A stretch of 45,306 bases of DNA from an uncultured Paracoccaceae bacterium (GTDB lineage Bacteria; Pseudomonadota; Alphaproteobacteria; Rhodobacterales; Rhodobacteraceae). Position numbers and translations under genes: made by a program. The stretch spans positions 1 through 45,306 of the forward strand of contig CAKZXZ010000242.1 of the NCBI GenBank assembly GCA_937883775.1. Reading direction: 5' to 3'. Every line of letters begins with the position of its first letter. Positions within the stretch are counted from its first letter, which is position 1. This document shows positions 1-6,972 of this stretch, one piece after another. The notes under the pieces are model-generated. The model did not search any database and was not told the origin of the DNA. It was given only the letters and a program-made list of their open reading frames with translations.

Positions 1-2
1 AA

Positions 3-278
3 CGGGTGTCGGCGCGTCTGGGCTATAACTTCCAGGGGGAGCGGTACTTTGATGCTGCCAATGAAGGCAAGCTGGAGGATACGCATCTTGTGTCGGCCCG
101 GTTGGGTTTTGATTGGGGCAATTCGGAGCTTTATGTCTTTGGGGAGAACTTGCTGGATGAGGATTACTTCATCACCCGGCAACCCTTTGGTGTCGCCGCC
201 GGAACCAACACGCCTGCCTATGGCGTGACCGAAGGTCGGGGCCGAACCATCGGTATCGGCTATTCGATGAAGTTCTAA
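3..278 (+). CDS. TonB-dependent outer-membrane receptor, C-terminal end only
   Basis: This is the last ~91 codons of a gene that begins before the window. The residues read as alternating amphipathic beta strands (for example LGFDWGNSELYVFGENLLDE) and the chain ends in Lys-Phe, a typical C-terminal aromatic of outer-membrane barrels. The stretch ENLLDEDYF followed by a Gly-rich turn and a last strand (RTIGIGYSMKF) is characteristic of TonB-dependent siderophore receptors. These carry ferric siderophores or similar ligands across the outer membrane using energy from TonB-ExbB-ExbD, and such an operon lies at 5.1-7.9 kb. The plug domain and TonB box are outside the window, so the ligand cannot be judged. 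The methyltransferase and AraC regulator that follow suggest an iron-uptake unit. Confidence 0.85.
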   Translation, partial: RVSARLGYNFQGERYFDAANEGKLEDTHLVSARLGFDWGNSELYVFGENLLDEDYFITRQPFGVAAGTNTPAYGVTEGRGRTIGIGYSMKF

Positions 279-351
279 GCAAGGCGGGTCTGGCTGGCTG
301 GTAAGATGGCGGGCCAGGCCCCATATCCGGACTTTGGCAAAGGGTGAACCG

Positions 352-1203
352 ATGTCTGCTGATCGTGCAACTGCTCCCATTGGACCGCCGGCGCGGATCA
401 CGCCTGCGCTGGACGGGGTGCCCGAGACGCTGTTGTGGCCGCTGCGGTCGCGGGCGGGGATGTCGGTGCTGGACCGTGATTTCTTTGATGATCCGATGGC
501 GGTCGATCTGCTGAACCGCATTGATTATGATTTTGCGCGGTTTGGGCCGGTCAGCCACTGGCATGCCGTGCGCTCGAAATACAGTGATGATCTGATCCGC
601 GCCTATATTGCGCAACATCCCGAAGCGCAGATCCTTGCGCTGGGGGAGGGGGTCGAGACGCAATTCTGGCGTGTCGATAACGGCACGTTGCGCTGGCTGA
701 GCGTTGATCTGCCCGAAAGCATCGCATTGCGCGCGCAGCTTTTGCCCGAACATCCGCGTGCGACCAACGTGCCCCTGTCGGCATTGGACCCGGCGATGAT
801 GGATCATGTCGATGCATCGCGCGGGCTTTTTGTCACCGCCGCTGGTCTGCTGATGTATTTCGAACCGGATGATGTGCGCGCCTTGCTGACACGGCTGGCC
901 GCCGTCTGCACCGATCTACCCGGAGAGGTCTTTTTCGACACGATCCCGCATATGCTGTCGCGTCGGTCGCTGAAACGCTGGGAGATCGACAAAGGCTATG
1001 TCACTCCGCCGATGCCGTTCGGATTGGCGCGGCGCGAGATTGGCCAGTTTCAGGCCAGCGTGCCGGGTCTGTCGAGACTTGAGGCGAAGAATTATGGCGA
1101 TATCGCTCCGGCGCGGGGGCGTTTGATCTATATGATCGGCAAGACACCGATCCTGCGCAACCTGTCGCCCATGCTGCTGTACGGGCGCCTTTCCGCCCCG
1201 TAA
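352..1203 (+). CDS. Class I SAM-dependent methyltransferase, leucine carboxyl methyltransferase (LCMT) family
   Basis: A 283-residue protein. A possible SAM-binding motif I (ILALGEGVETQFWR, about residues 94-107) is followed by an acidic loop (LSVDLPES, about 116-123) and a post-motif strand GLFVTAAGLLMYFEP, in the order seen in LCMT/TcmP-like O-methyltransferases. The ATG at 352 has an AAAGGG-like ribosome site just upstream; an in-frame TTG at 334 would add six residues and is less likely. It lies 73 nt after a TonB-dependent receptor and ends where the convergent AraC gene ends, so it is probably co-transcribed with the receptor. Methyltransferases of this family next to siderophore receptors are recurrent, but their substrate is generally unknown. 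I infer a link to handling of the imported ligand, not siderophore synthesis, because no synthetase is present. Confidence 0.8.
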   Translation: MSADRATAPIGPPARITPALDGVPETLLWPLRSRAGMSVLDRDFFDDPMAVDLLNRIDYDFARFGPVSHWHAVRSKYSDDLIRAYIAQHPEAQILALGEGVETQFWRVDNGTLRWLSVDLPESIALRAQLLPEHPRATNVPLSALDPAMMDHVDASRGLFVTAAGLLMYFEPDDVRALLTRLAAVCTDLPGEVFFDTIPHMLSRRSLKRWEIDKGYVTPPMPFGLARREIGQFQASVPGLSRLEAKNYGDIAPARGRLIYMIGKTPILRNLSPMLLYGRLSAP

Positions 1204-2211
1204 TCAGTGCTGATCGGCGCGCGGCGTGCAGCCGAAATGACGCCGGTACGCATGGGTGAAATTCGCCGGATCACTATAGCCACACTCATAGGCCACTTCG
1301 GTGATCTGGCGCTGGCCATCGCGGATCATCGTGCGGGCATGCTCCAGACGGCGGGCGCGCACATGGGTGAACAGACGTTCGCCAAAGGTTTCCTTGAAAC
1401 TGCGCCGCAAGGTGGTTGTGTTGGTGCCAAGCTGGCGGGCCAGCACAGAGACTGACTGCACCGCCAGCGGGTCTGCCTCGATCAGGGATTTGGCGTCATG
1501 GGCGATGTCTTGCAGGCTATAGCGTTTGACGGCGGGCAGCGGTTTGGGCTCTGCAAAGGTCGCCGCAAACTCCATCAAAGCTGCCGTCCCGATGCTTTCG
1601 CGATAAAGCGCCCCAAGTGCGCCGGCATAAGGCGCATTCTGAAATTGCAGCATCAGCTGGCGCAGCACTTTTGCCGAATGCAGCGTCATATTCTGAAAGC
1701 CGGGGTTCAGGAACCTGCGCAGTGGGCGCAGATCATCGGCCAGCTCCCCTTCGATCTGGTCAAAGAAATCTCCGCCGATCATCAGGCCCGACATCCGCAG
1801 GCTGGAACTGCGGTTTTCATGGGCCATGACCTCGGTCTCTTGACCCAGCGCCATGACATGAGGCACGCCATTTTCAGGATGGGCCATGAATTGGCGGTTG
1901 ATCGTGCTGGCGGCTTGCCCGTCGATCATACAGCTTAATGAGATGCATTTCGGCCAGACCGCCGTGATGTCGAACGACCGCAACATGCGCAGATCACAGT
2001 CGATGAACTGCAAACCGGGGCGGATTGTCGTGCACATATAGCGCCCTTCGGCAAAGCTTTCGCGCTTTGCATCATTGTTGGGCTGATTGGTCTGGCTGGT
2101 TTTGCAGGAAATGTTTTCGCTGACGATGTCCTGCAATTCGATCTGCGCGCGCGCACCAGCGTCAAGGATCGCGTCTTTATACGGGGTCATGGATCGTGAA
2201 TGCGCTGTCAT
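1204..2211 (-). CDS. AraC-family transcriptional regulator (PchR-like)
   Basis: A 335-residue protein with a poorly conserved N-terminal sensory half and a C-terminal AraC DNA-binding domain at about residues 230-335. Both helix-turn-helix units are visible: SVSVLARQLGTNTTTLRRSF and then ITEVAYECGYSDPANFTHAY, which carries the signature GYSDPANFTHAYRRHFG. Length and layout match PchR/YbtA-type regulators, which sense a siderophore and activate its receptor gene. It is convergent with the methyltransferase (stop codons adjoin at 1203/1204), so it sits with the receptor unit but has its own promoter. The longest start (2211) is used. Later in-frame ATGs exist, for example at residue 8, so the N-terminus is uncertain. 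Confidence 0.85.
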   Translation of the reverse strand: MTAHSRSMTPYKDAILDAGARAQIELQDIVSENISCKTSQTNQPNNDAKRESFAEGRYMCTTIRPGLQFIDCDLRMLRSFDITAVWPKCISLSCMIDGQAASTINRQFMAHPENGVPHVMALGQETEVMAHENRSSSLRMSGLMIGGDFFDQIEGELADDLRPLRRFLNPGFQNMTLHSAKVLRQLMLQFQNAPYAGALGALYRESIGTAALMEFAATFAEPKPLPAVKRYSLQDIAHDAKSLIEADPLAVQSVSVLARQLGTNTTTLRRSFKETFGERLFTHVRARRLEHARTMIRDGQRQITEVAYECGYSDPANFTHAYRRHFGCTPRADQH

Positions 2212-2356
2212 CTCTGCCTCAAAGTCCGGATCGGGAATGTGATCTTACTCTGGGGCTCGCACATGGAAGGCTGGCATCCACGTACACAATGGCGCGGTGC
2301 AGGGGCGCCAGGCAAGGGCGTTGACCAGAGCAAGGGCAATTGGTCGCGGAATGCTC

Positions 2357-2377
2357 AAGCCCGTTTTGCGGGCTTTT
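2357..2377 (+). terminator. Terminator-like hairpin upstream of the nickel repressor gene
   Basis: AAGCCCG and CGGGCTT are perfectly complementary across a 5-nt loop and are followed by TT. It lies between the divergent AraC gene and the repressor gene, with no recognised plus-strand gene ending just upstream. It may insulate the repressor promoter or belong to its 5' region. The T-tract is short, so termination activity is uncertain. The rest of 2212-2356 shows no gene I can support. Confidence 0.4.
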
Positions 2378-2379
2378 CC

Positions 2380-2398
2380 TATCCCCCCGGGGGGGATA
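2380..2398. promoter_or_regulatory. G/C-tract inverted repeat, probable RcnR/CsoR-family operator
   Basis: The sequence reads TAT, six C, seven G, ATA: an almost perfect palindrome made of a C-tract and a G-tract with AT-rich ends. RcnR/CsoR-family repressors recognise exactly this kind of site, G-tracts flanked by short AT inverted repeats. It ends 10 nt before the ATG of the CsoR/RcnR-family gene, so binding would block transcription of the repressor-exporter pair. No standard ribosome site is present between it and the ATG. Confidence 0.8.
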
Positions 2399-2408
2399 TA
2401 AAGCGCCT

Positions 2409-2672
2409 ATGGAACATGCCAGTCACGCCGATATCACGAACCGTCTGAAGCGCACCGAAGGCCATCTGCGCAAGGTCATCACCATGATTGAAGACGGGCG
2501 CCCCTGTCTGGATCTGGCCCAGCAGCTGCACGCGGTCGAGCGCGCTGTTTCCGCCGCCAAGAAGGTTTTGATCCAGGATCATATCGATCATTGCCTCAGC
2601 GCGCCGAACCCCGATCCCGAAGCCCACGCCGCGCTGATTGCCGAGCTGCGCGACATCACCCGCTACTTGTGA
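2409..2672 (+). CDS. rcnR: RcnR/CsoR-family metal-sensing transcriptional repressor
   Basis: An 87-residue all-helical repressor of the CsoR/RcnR/FrmR (DUF156) family. The signature ITNRLKRTEGHLRKVITMIEDG begins near residue 9. Likely metal ligands are Cys33, His58 and Cys62, at the spacing of the X-Y-Z ligands of this family (Cys, +25 His, +4), with His3, His6 and His61 also available. A Cys at the last position is CsoR-like, whereas E. coli RcnR has His there. The metal is inferred from the next gene, an RcnA-type Ni/Co exporter 10 nt downstream, so the pair is probably one autoregulated operon under the G/C-tract operator just upstream. The start is set by family alignment; upstream in-frame codons would run through the operator. 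The symbol is by family and context. Confidence 0.85.
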   Translation: MEHASHADITNRLKRTEGHLRKVITMIEDGRPCLDLAQQLHAVERAVSAAKKVLIQDHIDHCLSAPNPDPEAHAALIAELRDITRYL

Positions 2673-2682
2673 GGATGCAAAG

Positions 2683-3609
2683 ATGAGCCTGACCGACATG
2701 ATCGAAGCTGGCAGCGCGAACCCGCTGCTGCTGTTCACATTCGCGCTGGCCCTGGGTGCGCTGCACGGGCTTGAGCCGGGCCATTCAAAGACGATGATGG
2801 CGGCTTATATCGTCGCCATTCAAGGCACGGTGAAACAGGCGGTTTTGCTGGGCGCGTCGGCTGCGTTCAGTCATTCGATCATCGTCTGGCTGCTGGCCTG
2901 GGCCGCGCTGAGTTGGGGAAACGAGCTGATCGGCGAAGAGCTTGAGCCCTATTTCATGATCCTGTCGGGCATTCTGGTGCTGGGGATTGCCGCATGGATG
3001 TTATGGCGGAGCTTTCCGGCGAAAGCGTCGGGGCATGGTCACGGTCACGGTCACGGTCATGGGCACGGGCATTCGCACGATCACGACCATAGCCACGATC
3101 ATGAGCATAGCCACGACCACGATCATGACCACGGGCACAGCCACAATCATGACCACGATCACGGGCATGACCACGACCACGACCACGGGCATGCGCTTGC
3201 CTTGGATGCGGATGATGGGCTTGACCCTCATGCCCGCGCGCATGCCGCCGAGATTCGGGCGCGCTTGAAAACCGGGCGCGTGGGCACCGGGCAGGCGGTG
3301 CTTTTTGGGTTGTCGGGGGGCCTGATCCCGTGCCCTGCTGCGATCACGGTCTTCATCTTGTGCCTGCATCTGGGTCAGGTAACCCTGGGCGTCACGCTGG
3401 TTGGCGCTTTTTCACTGGGTCTTGCGGTGACGCTGATTGCGGTCGGCGTTGTCGCGGCTTTGGGCTTGCGCTTTATCTCGGGCCGGACATCGCGGTTTGA
3501 CCGGATCATGAAAGCAGCCCCCTGGCTTTCGGCGTTGCTGATTGCCTGTGTCGGTCTGGTGATTATCTGGTCGGGCGTGTCGCATCTGCATATCGGACAC
3601 ACCCACTAA
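2683..3609 (+). CDS. rcnA: RcnA-type nickel/cobalt efflux membrane protein with a long His-rich loop
   Basis: A 308-residue inner-membrane protein of the NicO/RcnA family that exports Ni2+ and Co2+. The family motif ALHGLEPGHSKTMMAAYIVA is at about residues 23-42, and GLSGGLIPCPAAITVFIL marks the second half. Between membrane blocks lies a cytoplasmic loop (residues 118-170, nt 3034-3192) in which every second residue is His: 27 His in 53, alternating with Gly, Asp, Ser, Glu and Asn. It ends in HLHIGHTH. A GAGGA ribosome site lies 7 nt before the ATG at 2683. It is the second gene of a pair with the repressor and converges on a CDF exporter gene (1-nt gap). Confidence 0.9.
   Translation: MSLTDMIEAGSANPLLLFTFALALGALHGLEPGHSKTMMAAYIVAIQGTVKQAVLLGASAAFSHSIIVWLLAWAALSWGNELIGEELEPYFMILSGILVLGIAAWMLWRSFPAKASGHGHGHGHGHGHGHSHDHDHSHDHEHSHDHDHDHGHSHNHDHDHGHDHDHDHGHALALDADDGLDPHARAHAAEIRARLKTGRVGTGQAVLFGLSGGLIPCPAAITVFILCLHLGQVTLGVTLVGAFSLGLAVTLIAVGVVAALGLRFISGRTSRFDRIMKAAPWLSALLIACVGLVIIWSGVSHLHIGHTH
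3034..3192 (+). repeat. In-frame His-X dipeptide repeat within rcnA
   Basis: 159 nt of imperfect six-base repeats (CAY/GRY pattern) encode 53 residues with His at every odd position. The codons alternate CAC and CAT, so the protein repeat is more perfect than the DNA repeat. It is a metal-buffering loop of the exporter and is prone to length change by slippage. Confidence 0.95.
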
Positions 3610-3610
3610 G

Positions 3611-4246
3611 TTAGGCCCGGAGGGGGCCGATTGCCTCACCCTCGCGGTATTCGGCCAAAGCCTGTTTCACGATCTGATAGGCCGATGACAGGAACAGCGT
3701 CGCCATGATCGCGGCGACAATCAGATCGGGCCAACCGGTTGCGGTGCCCCACACACCAAGCGCTGCAAACATCACCGCGACATTGCCGATCGCGTCATTG
3801 CGCGAGCACAGCCAGACCGACCGCACATTCGCGTCGCCGTCTTTGTAGCGCACCAAAAGTGCCACACTGGCGAGGTTTGCCAACAGCGCCAGAAACCCGA
3901 TGACGCCCATAATCTCGGCTTCGGGGACGCCGACAAAAAACACCCGGTACACGGTCGATCCCATGACCCAAAGCCCCATCAGCAACAGGCTCGCCCCTTT
4001 GAACAGCGCCGCCGTCGCGCGCAGTTTCAGCGAGGCGCCGATCACCGCAAGCGAGATCCCGTAGGTCAGCGCATCGCCCAGAAAATCAAGCGCATCGGCT
4101 TGCAAGGCTTGCGATTTGGCGATGTGGCCCGCTGTCATCTCGACCACGAACATCACCGCGTTGATCGCGATGACAAGCCAAAGCCGCCGCTTGTAATCGG
4201 CGGAAACGCCATCAAATTTTGCATTGGAATTACAGCAGCCAGCCAT
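3611..4246 (-). CDS. Short cation diffusion facilitator (CDF) metal exporter lacking the C-terminal domain
   Basis: A 211-residue inner-membrane protein with about six transmembrane helices and the CDF fold. Acidic binding-site residues are visible in helix 2 (ADALDFLGD) and helix 5 (SRNDAIGN), which bind the transported divalent cation in this family. Typical CDF proteins are about 300 residues; this one stops soon after helix 6 and lacks the cytoplasmic C-terminal regulatory domain. Natural CDFs without that domain are known, so this need not be a broken gene. The N-terminus MAGCCNSN holds a Cys-Cys pair that may bind a soft metal. The start at 4246 has AAGGTG 6 nt upstream. It is divergent from a MerR regulator, which most likely controls it. 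Substrate is probably Zn, Cd, Pb or similar. Confidence 0.85.
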   Translation of the reverse strand: MAGCCNSNAKFDGVSADYKRRLWLVIAINAVMFVVEMTAGHIAKSQALQADALDFLGDALTYGISLAVIGASLKLRATAALFKGASLLLMGLWVMGSTVYRVFFVGVPEAEIMGVIGFLALLANLASVALLVRYKDGDANVRSVWLCSRNDAIGNVAVMFAALGVWGTATGWPDLIVAAIMATLFLSSAYQIVKQALAEYREGEAIGPLRA

Positions 4247-4278
4247 GGGAACACCTTGTGTGAAGCGTTGTCCCACCT

Positions 4279-4309
4279 TATGTAATTGCTCTAGTCGCTA
4301 GAGGTTCAA
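4279..4309 (-). promoter_or_regulatory. MerR-type promoter/operator for the CDF exporter
   Basis: On the minus strand: -35 TTGAAC (4304-4309), a 19-nt spacer, and -10 TACATA (4279-4284). The spacer holds the perfect inverted repeat CTCTAG-TCG-CTAGAG (4289-4303, as read on the plus strand). A 19-bp spacer with a dyad between the two boxes is the hallmark of promoters activated by MerR-family regulators through DNA distortion. The divergent gene at 4325 encodes such a regulator. Confidence 0.88.
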
Positions 4310-4324
4310 GGGGGTTTTTGCGAA

Positions 4325-4741
4325 ATGTATTCCATCGGTGCCCTGTCGCGGCAAAGCGGCGTCAAAGTGCCCACGATCCGCTATTACGAAGACCGCGGAT
4401 TGCTGCCCGAAGCCGAGCGCACGGCAGGCGGTCAGCGGCGCTATAATGCCGACGGTCTATCGCGGCTGCGCTTTATCAAACACGCCCGCGATCTGGGCTT
4501 TTCGATCGAGGCGATCACCGGGCTTTTGCAGCTGCAAGAGCATCCCGACACCTCGTGCCAATCGGCCCAGACCATCGCCTTGGATCAGCTGACCGAGGTC
4601 CGGCTGAAGATTGCGCAACTCAGCGCGTTGGAGCGCGAATTGGCGCGGATCACCGATGGTTGTAACGGGACCGGGACGACAAAAAACTGCTATGTCATGA
4701 CCTCTTTGAGCGATCATGATCTTTGCGCGGGCGATCACTGA
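4325..4741 (+). CDS. MerR-family heavy-metal-responsive regulator (ZntR/CadR/PbrR-like)
   Basis: A 138-residue MerR protein. The N-terminal winged helix-turn-helix starts at residue 1 with YSIGALSRQSGVKVPTIRYYE, followed by RRYNADGLSRLRFIKHARDLGFS and a dimerisation helix (about residues 80-110). Cys78, Cys113 and Cys122, with Cys134 and two His at the C-terminus, match the ligand pattern of the Zn/Cd/Pb-sensing subgroup and not the mercury-only or copper types. AGGGG lies about 10 nt before the ATG. It is divergent from the CDF exporter and the intergenic dyad fits its binding site, so it should activate that gene upon metal binding and possibly repress itself. Confidence 0.88.
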   Translation: MYSIGALSRQSGVKVPTIRYYEDRGLLPEAERTAGGQRRYNADGLSRLRFIKHARDLGFSIEAITGLLQLQEHPDTSCQSAQTIALDQLTEVRLKIAQLSALERELARITDGCNGTGTTKNCYVMTSLSDHDLCAGDH

Positions 4742-5110
4742 CCCGGCATGTCGCGGACACTGCGCATTTTGCAGGCGCGGCGTATGTTCGCAGGTGCAGC
4801 GGACACAGTAACAGCTCTTGGTGGGATGCGGTGCGGTTCTGGTTAGGGGCTGATCCGTTAGGATCGGTATTTCGCTATTTTAAGTCATTGAAAAATATAA
4901 AAATTTTTGAGTTTCGTGCACGGATATTATCCAGCCTTTTTCAGCTGGTTCAGGACCAGTTTCCCTAAGGGCAGATCACTGATCTTTGCCGGTCAGTTAT
5001 TGCTGCCATTGCATGCCAAAACACCATCTGAAATAATCTCGCCAACCCCCAGCTTGGTGCACGCCGCACCGCCAGGTCACGTCGTTTTCAAAGATTTGGA
5101 CGGGGGTTCC
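4742..5110. other. Intergenic region before the TonB operon; AT-rich core, no gene seen
   Basis: This 369-nt gap holds no reading frame I can support. A short inverted repeat GATCC-GTTA-GGATC lies at 4852-4865. An AT-rich core (about 4870-4915) includes the inverted repeat AAAAAT-N6-ATTTTT at 4891-4908, unlike the GC-rich surroundings. It is the likely promoter region of the periplasmic protein-exbB-exbD-exbD-tonB operon and may bind an iron regulator, but I cannot assign a specific box. Confidence 0.5.
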
Positions 5111-5545
5111 ATGCGCAAATTCTTCTCATTGCTCGGTTATGCCGTGCTGTCTGCCATCGTGGCAACCAGCGCGCTGGCCGAGGACACAGAGCTTGGCGAA
5201 GCGCTTTCGATCGAGCTGAACGCGGTTGAAACGCGCGAGGGCAGTTGCCTGCTGAGCTTTCTTGTCATCAACGGTCATCCGCAGCCCATTGAAAAGGCGG
5301 TTTTTGAAACCGTGCTTTTCGACACGGACGGGCAGGTCGCGCAGCTGACCTTGTTTGATTACGGGCAAATCCCGCCCGCGCGTCCGCGCATCCGCCAATT
5401 CATGGTGTCAGGTCTGGCCTGCGATGCGGTGGGCAGCGTCCTGATAAACGGCGTGAACACCTGCGACGCGCCGGGCCTTGAACCCGATGCCTGCGAAAGC
5501 GGGCTGGTCCTGTCGAGCCGAACCGATATCGAGGTGATGGGATGA
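5111..5545 (+). CDS. Periplasmic protein of unknown function, first gene of the ExbB-ExbD-TonB operon
   Basis: A 144-residue protein with a clear Sec signal peptide (MRKFFSLLGYAVLSAIVATS, then ALAED, cleavage near residue 23). The mature part holds five Cys (one in EGSCLLSFLV, one in GLACDAV, and TCDAP/DACES near the end), which could form disulfides in the periplasm. I do not recognise a named domain. The stop overlaps the exbB start in ATGA, so translation is probably coupled and a role in the TonB energy complex is likely. The start at 5111 is chosen because the signal peptide begins there; upstream in-frame codons give no sensible N-terminus. Confidence 0.75.
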   Translation: MRKFFSLLGYAVLSAIVATSALAEDTELGEALSIELNAVETREGSCLLSFLVINGHPQPIEKAVFETVLFDTDGQVAQLTLFDYGQIPPARPRIRQFMVSGLACDAVGSVLINGVNTCDAPGLEPDACESGLVLSSRTDIEVMG

Positions 5546-6204
5546 CCCAGATCACAGAATTCCTGATGCGCATCCTGGATCTGGGGGGCGCGGTGGTCAT
5601 GGTCCTGCTGGTCATTTCGGTGCTGACGCTGGCGGTGATCCTTTACAAGCTCTGGCAGTTTCAGGCGGCCCGTGTGGGCCAGCACAAAAAACTGCTCGAG
5701 GCGGCGTCCCATTGGGATCAGGGCCGCGCGGCGCAGGCGCATGCGGCGCAAAAGCAATCAAACAGCTACCTGTCGCCAATCCTTGCGATGGCGATGTCGT
5801 CCGACGACGTGCCCGCCGACCGGTTGCGCGCCGAATGCGAGGTGCGGTTCTCGAAGCTGGAAAGCGGGATGCGGTTTCTCGACAGTGTGGCGCAACTGGC
5901 CCCGCTTTTGGGTCTGTTTGGCACTGTTCTGGGCATGATCGAAGCGTTTCAGGCCTTGCAGGACGCCGGATCGCAGGTTGATCCGTCGATTTTGGCGGGC
6001 GGCATCTGGGTCGCCTTGCTGACCACGGCGGTCGGGCTTGCGGTGGCGATGCCCACAGCACTTGTGCTGTCGTGGTTTGAAAGCCGCATGGAAGCCGAGC
6101 GGATCACAGCCGAGCAGATCTTGCTGACCATTCTTGCACCGCAAGGGCAGGGTGGGGGCGCTGAACCTGCCGCCCAGAACGCGACGATGCCGCAAAATGC
6201 GTAA
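5542..6204 (+). CDS. exbB: ExbB, MotA/TolQ/ExbB proton-channel family
   Basis: A 220-residue inner-membrane protein. A first transmembrane helix (about residues 14-36, GGAVVMVLLVISVLTLAVIL) is followed by a cytoplasmic domain and then the family motif region with LDSVAQLAPLLGLFGTVLGM and WVALLTTAVGLAVAMPTAL in the last two helices. With ExbD it forms the proton-driven motor that energises TonB for uptake through outer-membrane receptors. It could be confused with TolQ, but the neighbours (two exbD genes and tonB, no tolA, tolB or pal) favour ExbB. It overlaps the gene before (ATGA) and the gene after (8 nt). Confidence 0.92.
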   Translation: MTQITEFLMRILDLGGAVVMVLLVISVLTLAVILYKLWQFQAARVGQHKKLLEAASHWDQGRAAQAHAAQKQSNSYLSPILAMAMSSDDVPADRLRAECEVRFSKLESGMRFLDSVAQLAPLLGLFGTVLGMIEAFQALQDAGSQVDPSILAGGIWVALLTTAVGLAVAMPTALVLSWFESRMEAERITAEQILLTILAPQGQGGGAEPAAQNATMPQNA

Positions 6205-6580
6205 AGCCCGCCGCCGCCGCAGATTGTCGATGACATCGCTGATTGATGTCATCTTTCTGTTGCTGCTTTTTTTCATGCTCAGTTCGACCTTTTCGAAGTT
6301 CGCCGAGGTTGAGCTGAGTGCGGCGGTCTCTGTTGCCGCGGCCCCGTCTGAAACGCCGCCGATCTTTCTGGAACTGGCCAGTGATATCCTGCGCGTGAAT
6401 GGCACCGAACATGACATTGCCACGCTCGAGACGGTGCTGTCCGAACAGGCCGACCCGCAAGCGCCGGTCGCCTTGTTGATAAGCCTCAAAGACGGGGTAT
6501 CGGCCCAACGTCTCACTGATCTTCTGGTCGTATTGCGCGACATTCAAGGGCTGAATGCAACCGTGCTGGGAGGGGCGTGA
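6197..6580 (+). CDS. exbD: ExbD/TolR-family protein, first copy
   Basis: A 127-residue protein with a basic N-terminus (MRKARRRRRLSMTSLIDVI), one transmembrane helix (about residues 16-38) and a periplasmic domain. The Asp in SLIDVIFLLLLFFM is the conserved membrane Asp that carries protons in ExbD/TolR. The start at 6197 lies inside the exbB 3' end (ATGCGTAA), consistent with translational coupling. It is followed by a second, divergent exbD. Confidence 0.9.
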   Translation: MRKARRRRRLSMTSLIDVIFLLLLFFMLSSTFSKFAEVELSAAVSVAAAPSETPPIFLELASDILRVNGTEHDIATLETVLSEQADPQAPVALLISLKDGVSAQRLTDLLVVLRDIQGLNATVLGGA

Positions 6581-6972
6581 TGAGCTTGCTTCGCCGCCCG
6601 CGCCGATCCCGTGGAGAGCCGACCATTGCGCTGATTAACATCGTCTTTCTGATGCTGATCTTTTTCATGATCGCAGGCACGCTGGCCCCGCCGCTTGACC
6701 GCGATCTGACACTGGTCGACACCGCCGATCTTGAGGGGGCGGCCCCGCCCGATGCCCTGATCGTGCATAGTGACGGACGGCTGATGTATGGCGGTCAGGA
6801 TATTGCAACGGTCACGGCGTATCTGGCGCAGCACGAGCCTGATCCGGAGGTGCCCATCCGGTTGATCCCGGACCGCGCGCTGGATGCGGCCGACTTGGTC
6901 ATGCTGGCGCGCAACCTGCAGGCGCAGACCGGATCGAAGGTGCTGATCGTGACCGAAAGGGCGCTGCAATGA
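6580..6972 (+). CDS. ExbD/TolR-family protein, second copy lacking the membrane Asp
   Basis: A 130-residue paralogue of the preceding gene with a basic N-terminus, one membrane helix (about residues 17-36) and a periplasmic domain. Where the first copy reads SLIDVIFL, this one reads ALINIVFL: the conserved membrane Asp is replaced by Asn, so this subunit probably does not carry the proton itself. The periplasmic half (IVHSDGRLMYGGQDIATVTAY) keeps the ExbD fold pattern. A GTG at 6577 is an alternative start; the ATG at 6580 overlaps the previous stop as TGATG. Tandem ExbDs are common in alphaproteobacterial TonB operons, and a mixed ExbD dimer is a plausible inference. Confidence 0.85.
   Translation: MSLLRRPRRSRGEPTIALINIVFLMLIFFMIAGTLAPPLDRDLTLVDTADLEGAAPPDALIVHSDGRLMYGGQDIATVTAYLAQHEPDPEVPIRLIPDRALDAADLVMLARNLQAQTGSKVLIVTERALQ

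Noticed and set aside
3034-3192. Tandem repeat that might suggest a repeat array or CRISPR
   Set aside because: The repeats are six bases long, in frame, without spacers, and encode the His-rich loop of the RcnA-type exporter.
4907-5110. N-terminal extension of the periplasmic leader protein of the TonB operon
   Set aside because: The frame is open, but a normal signal peptide begins at 5111; an extension would bury it.
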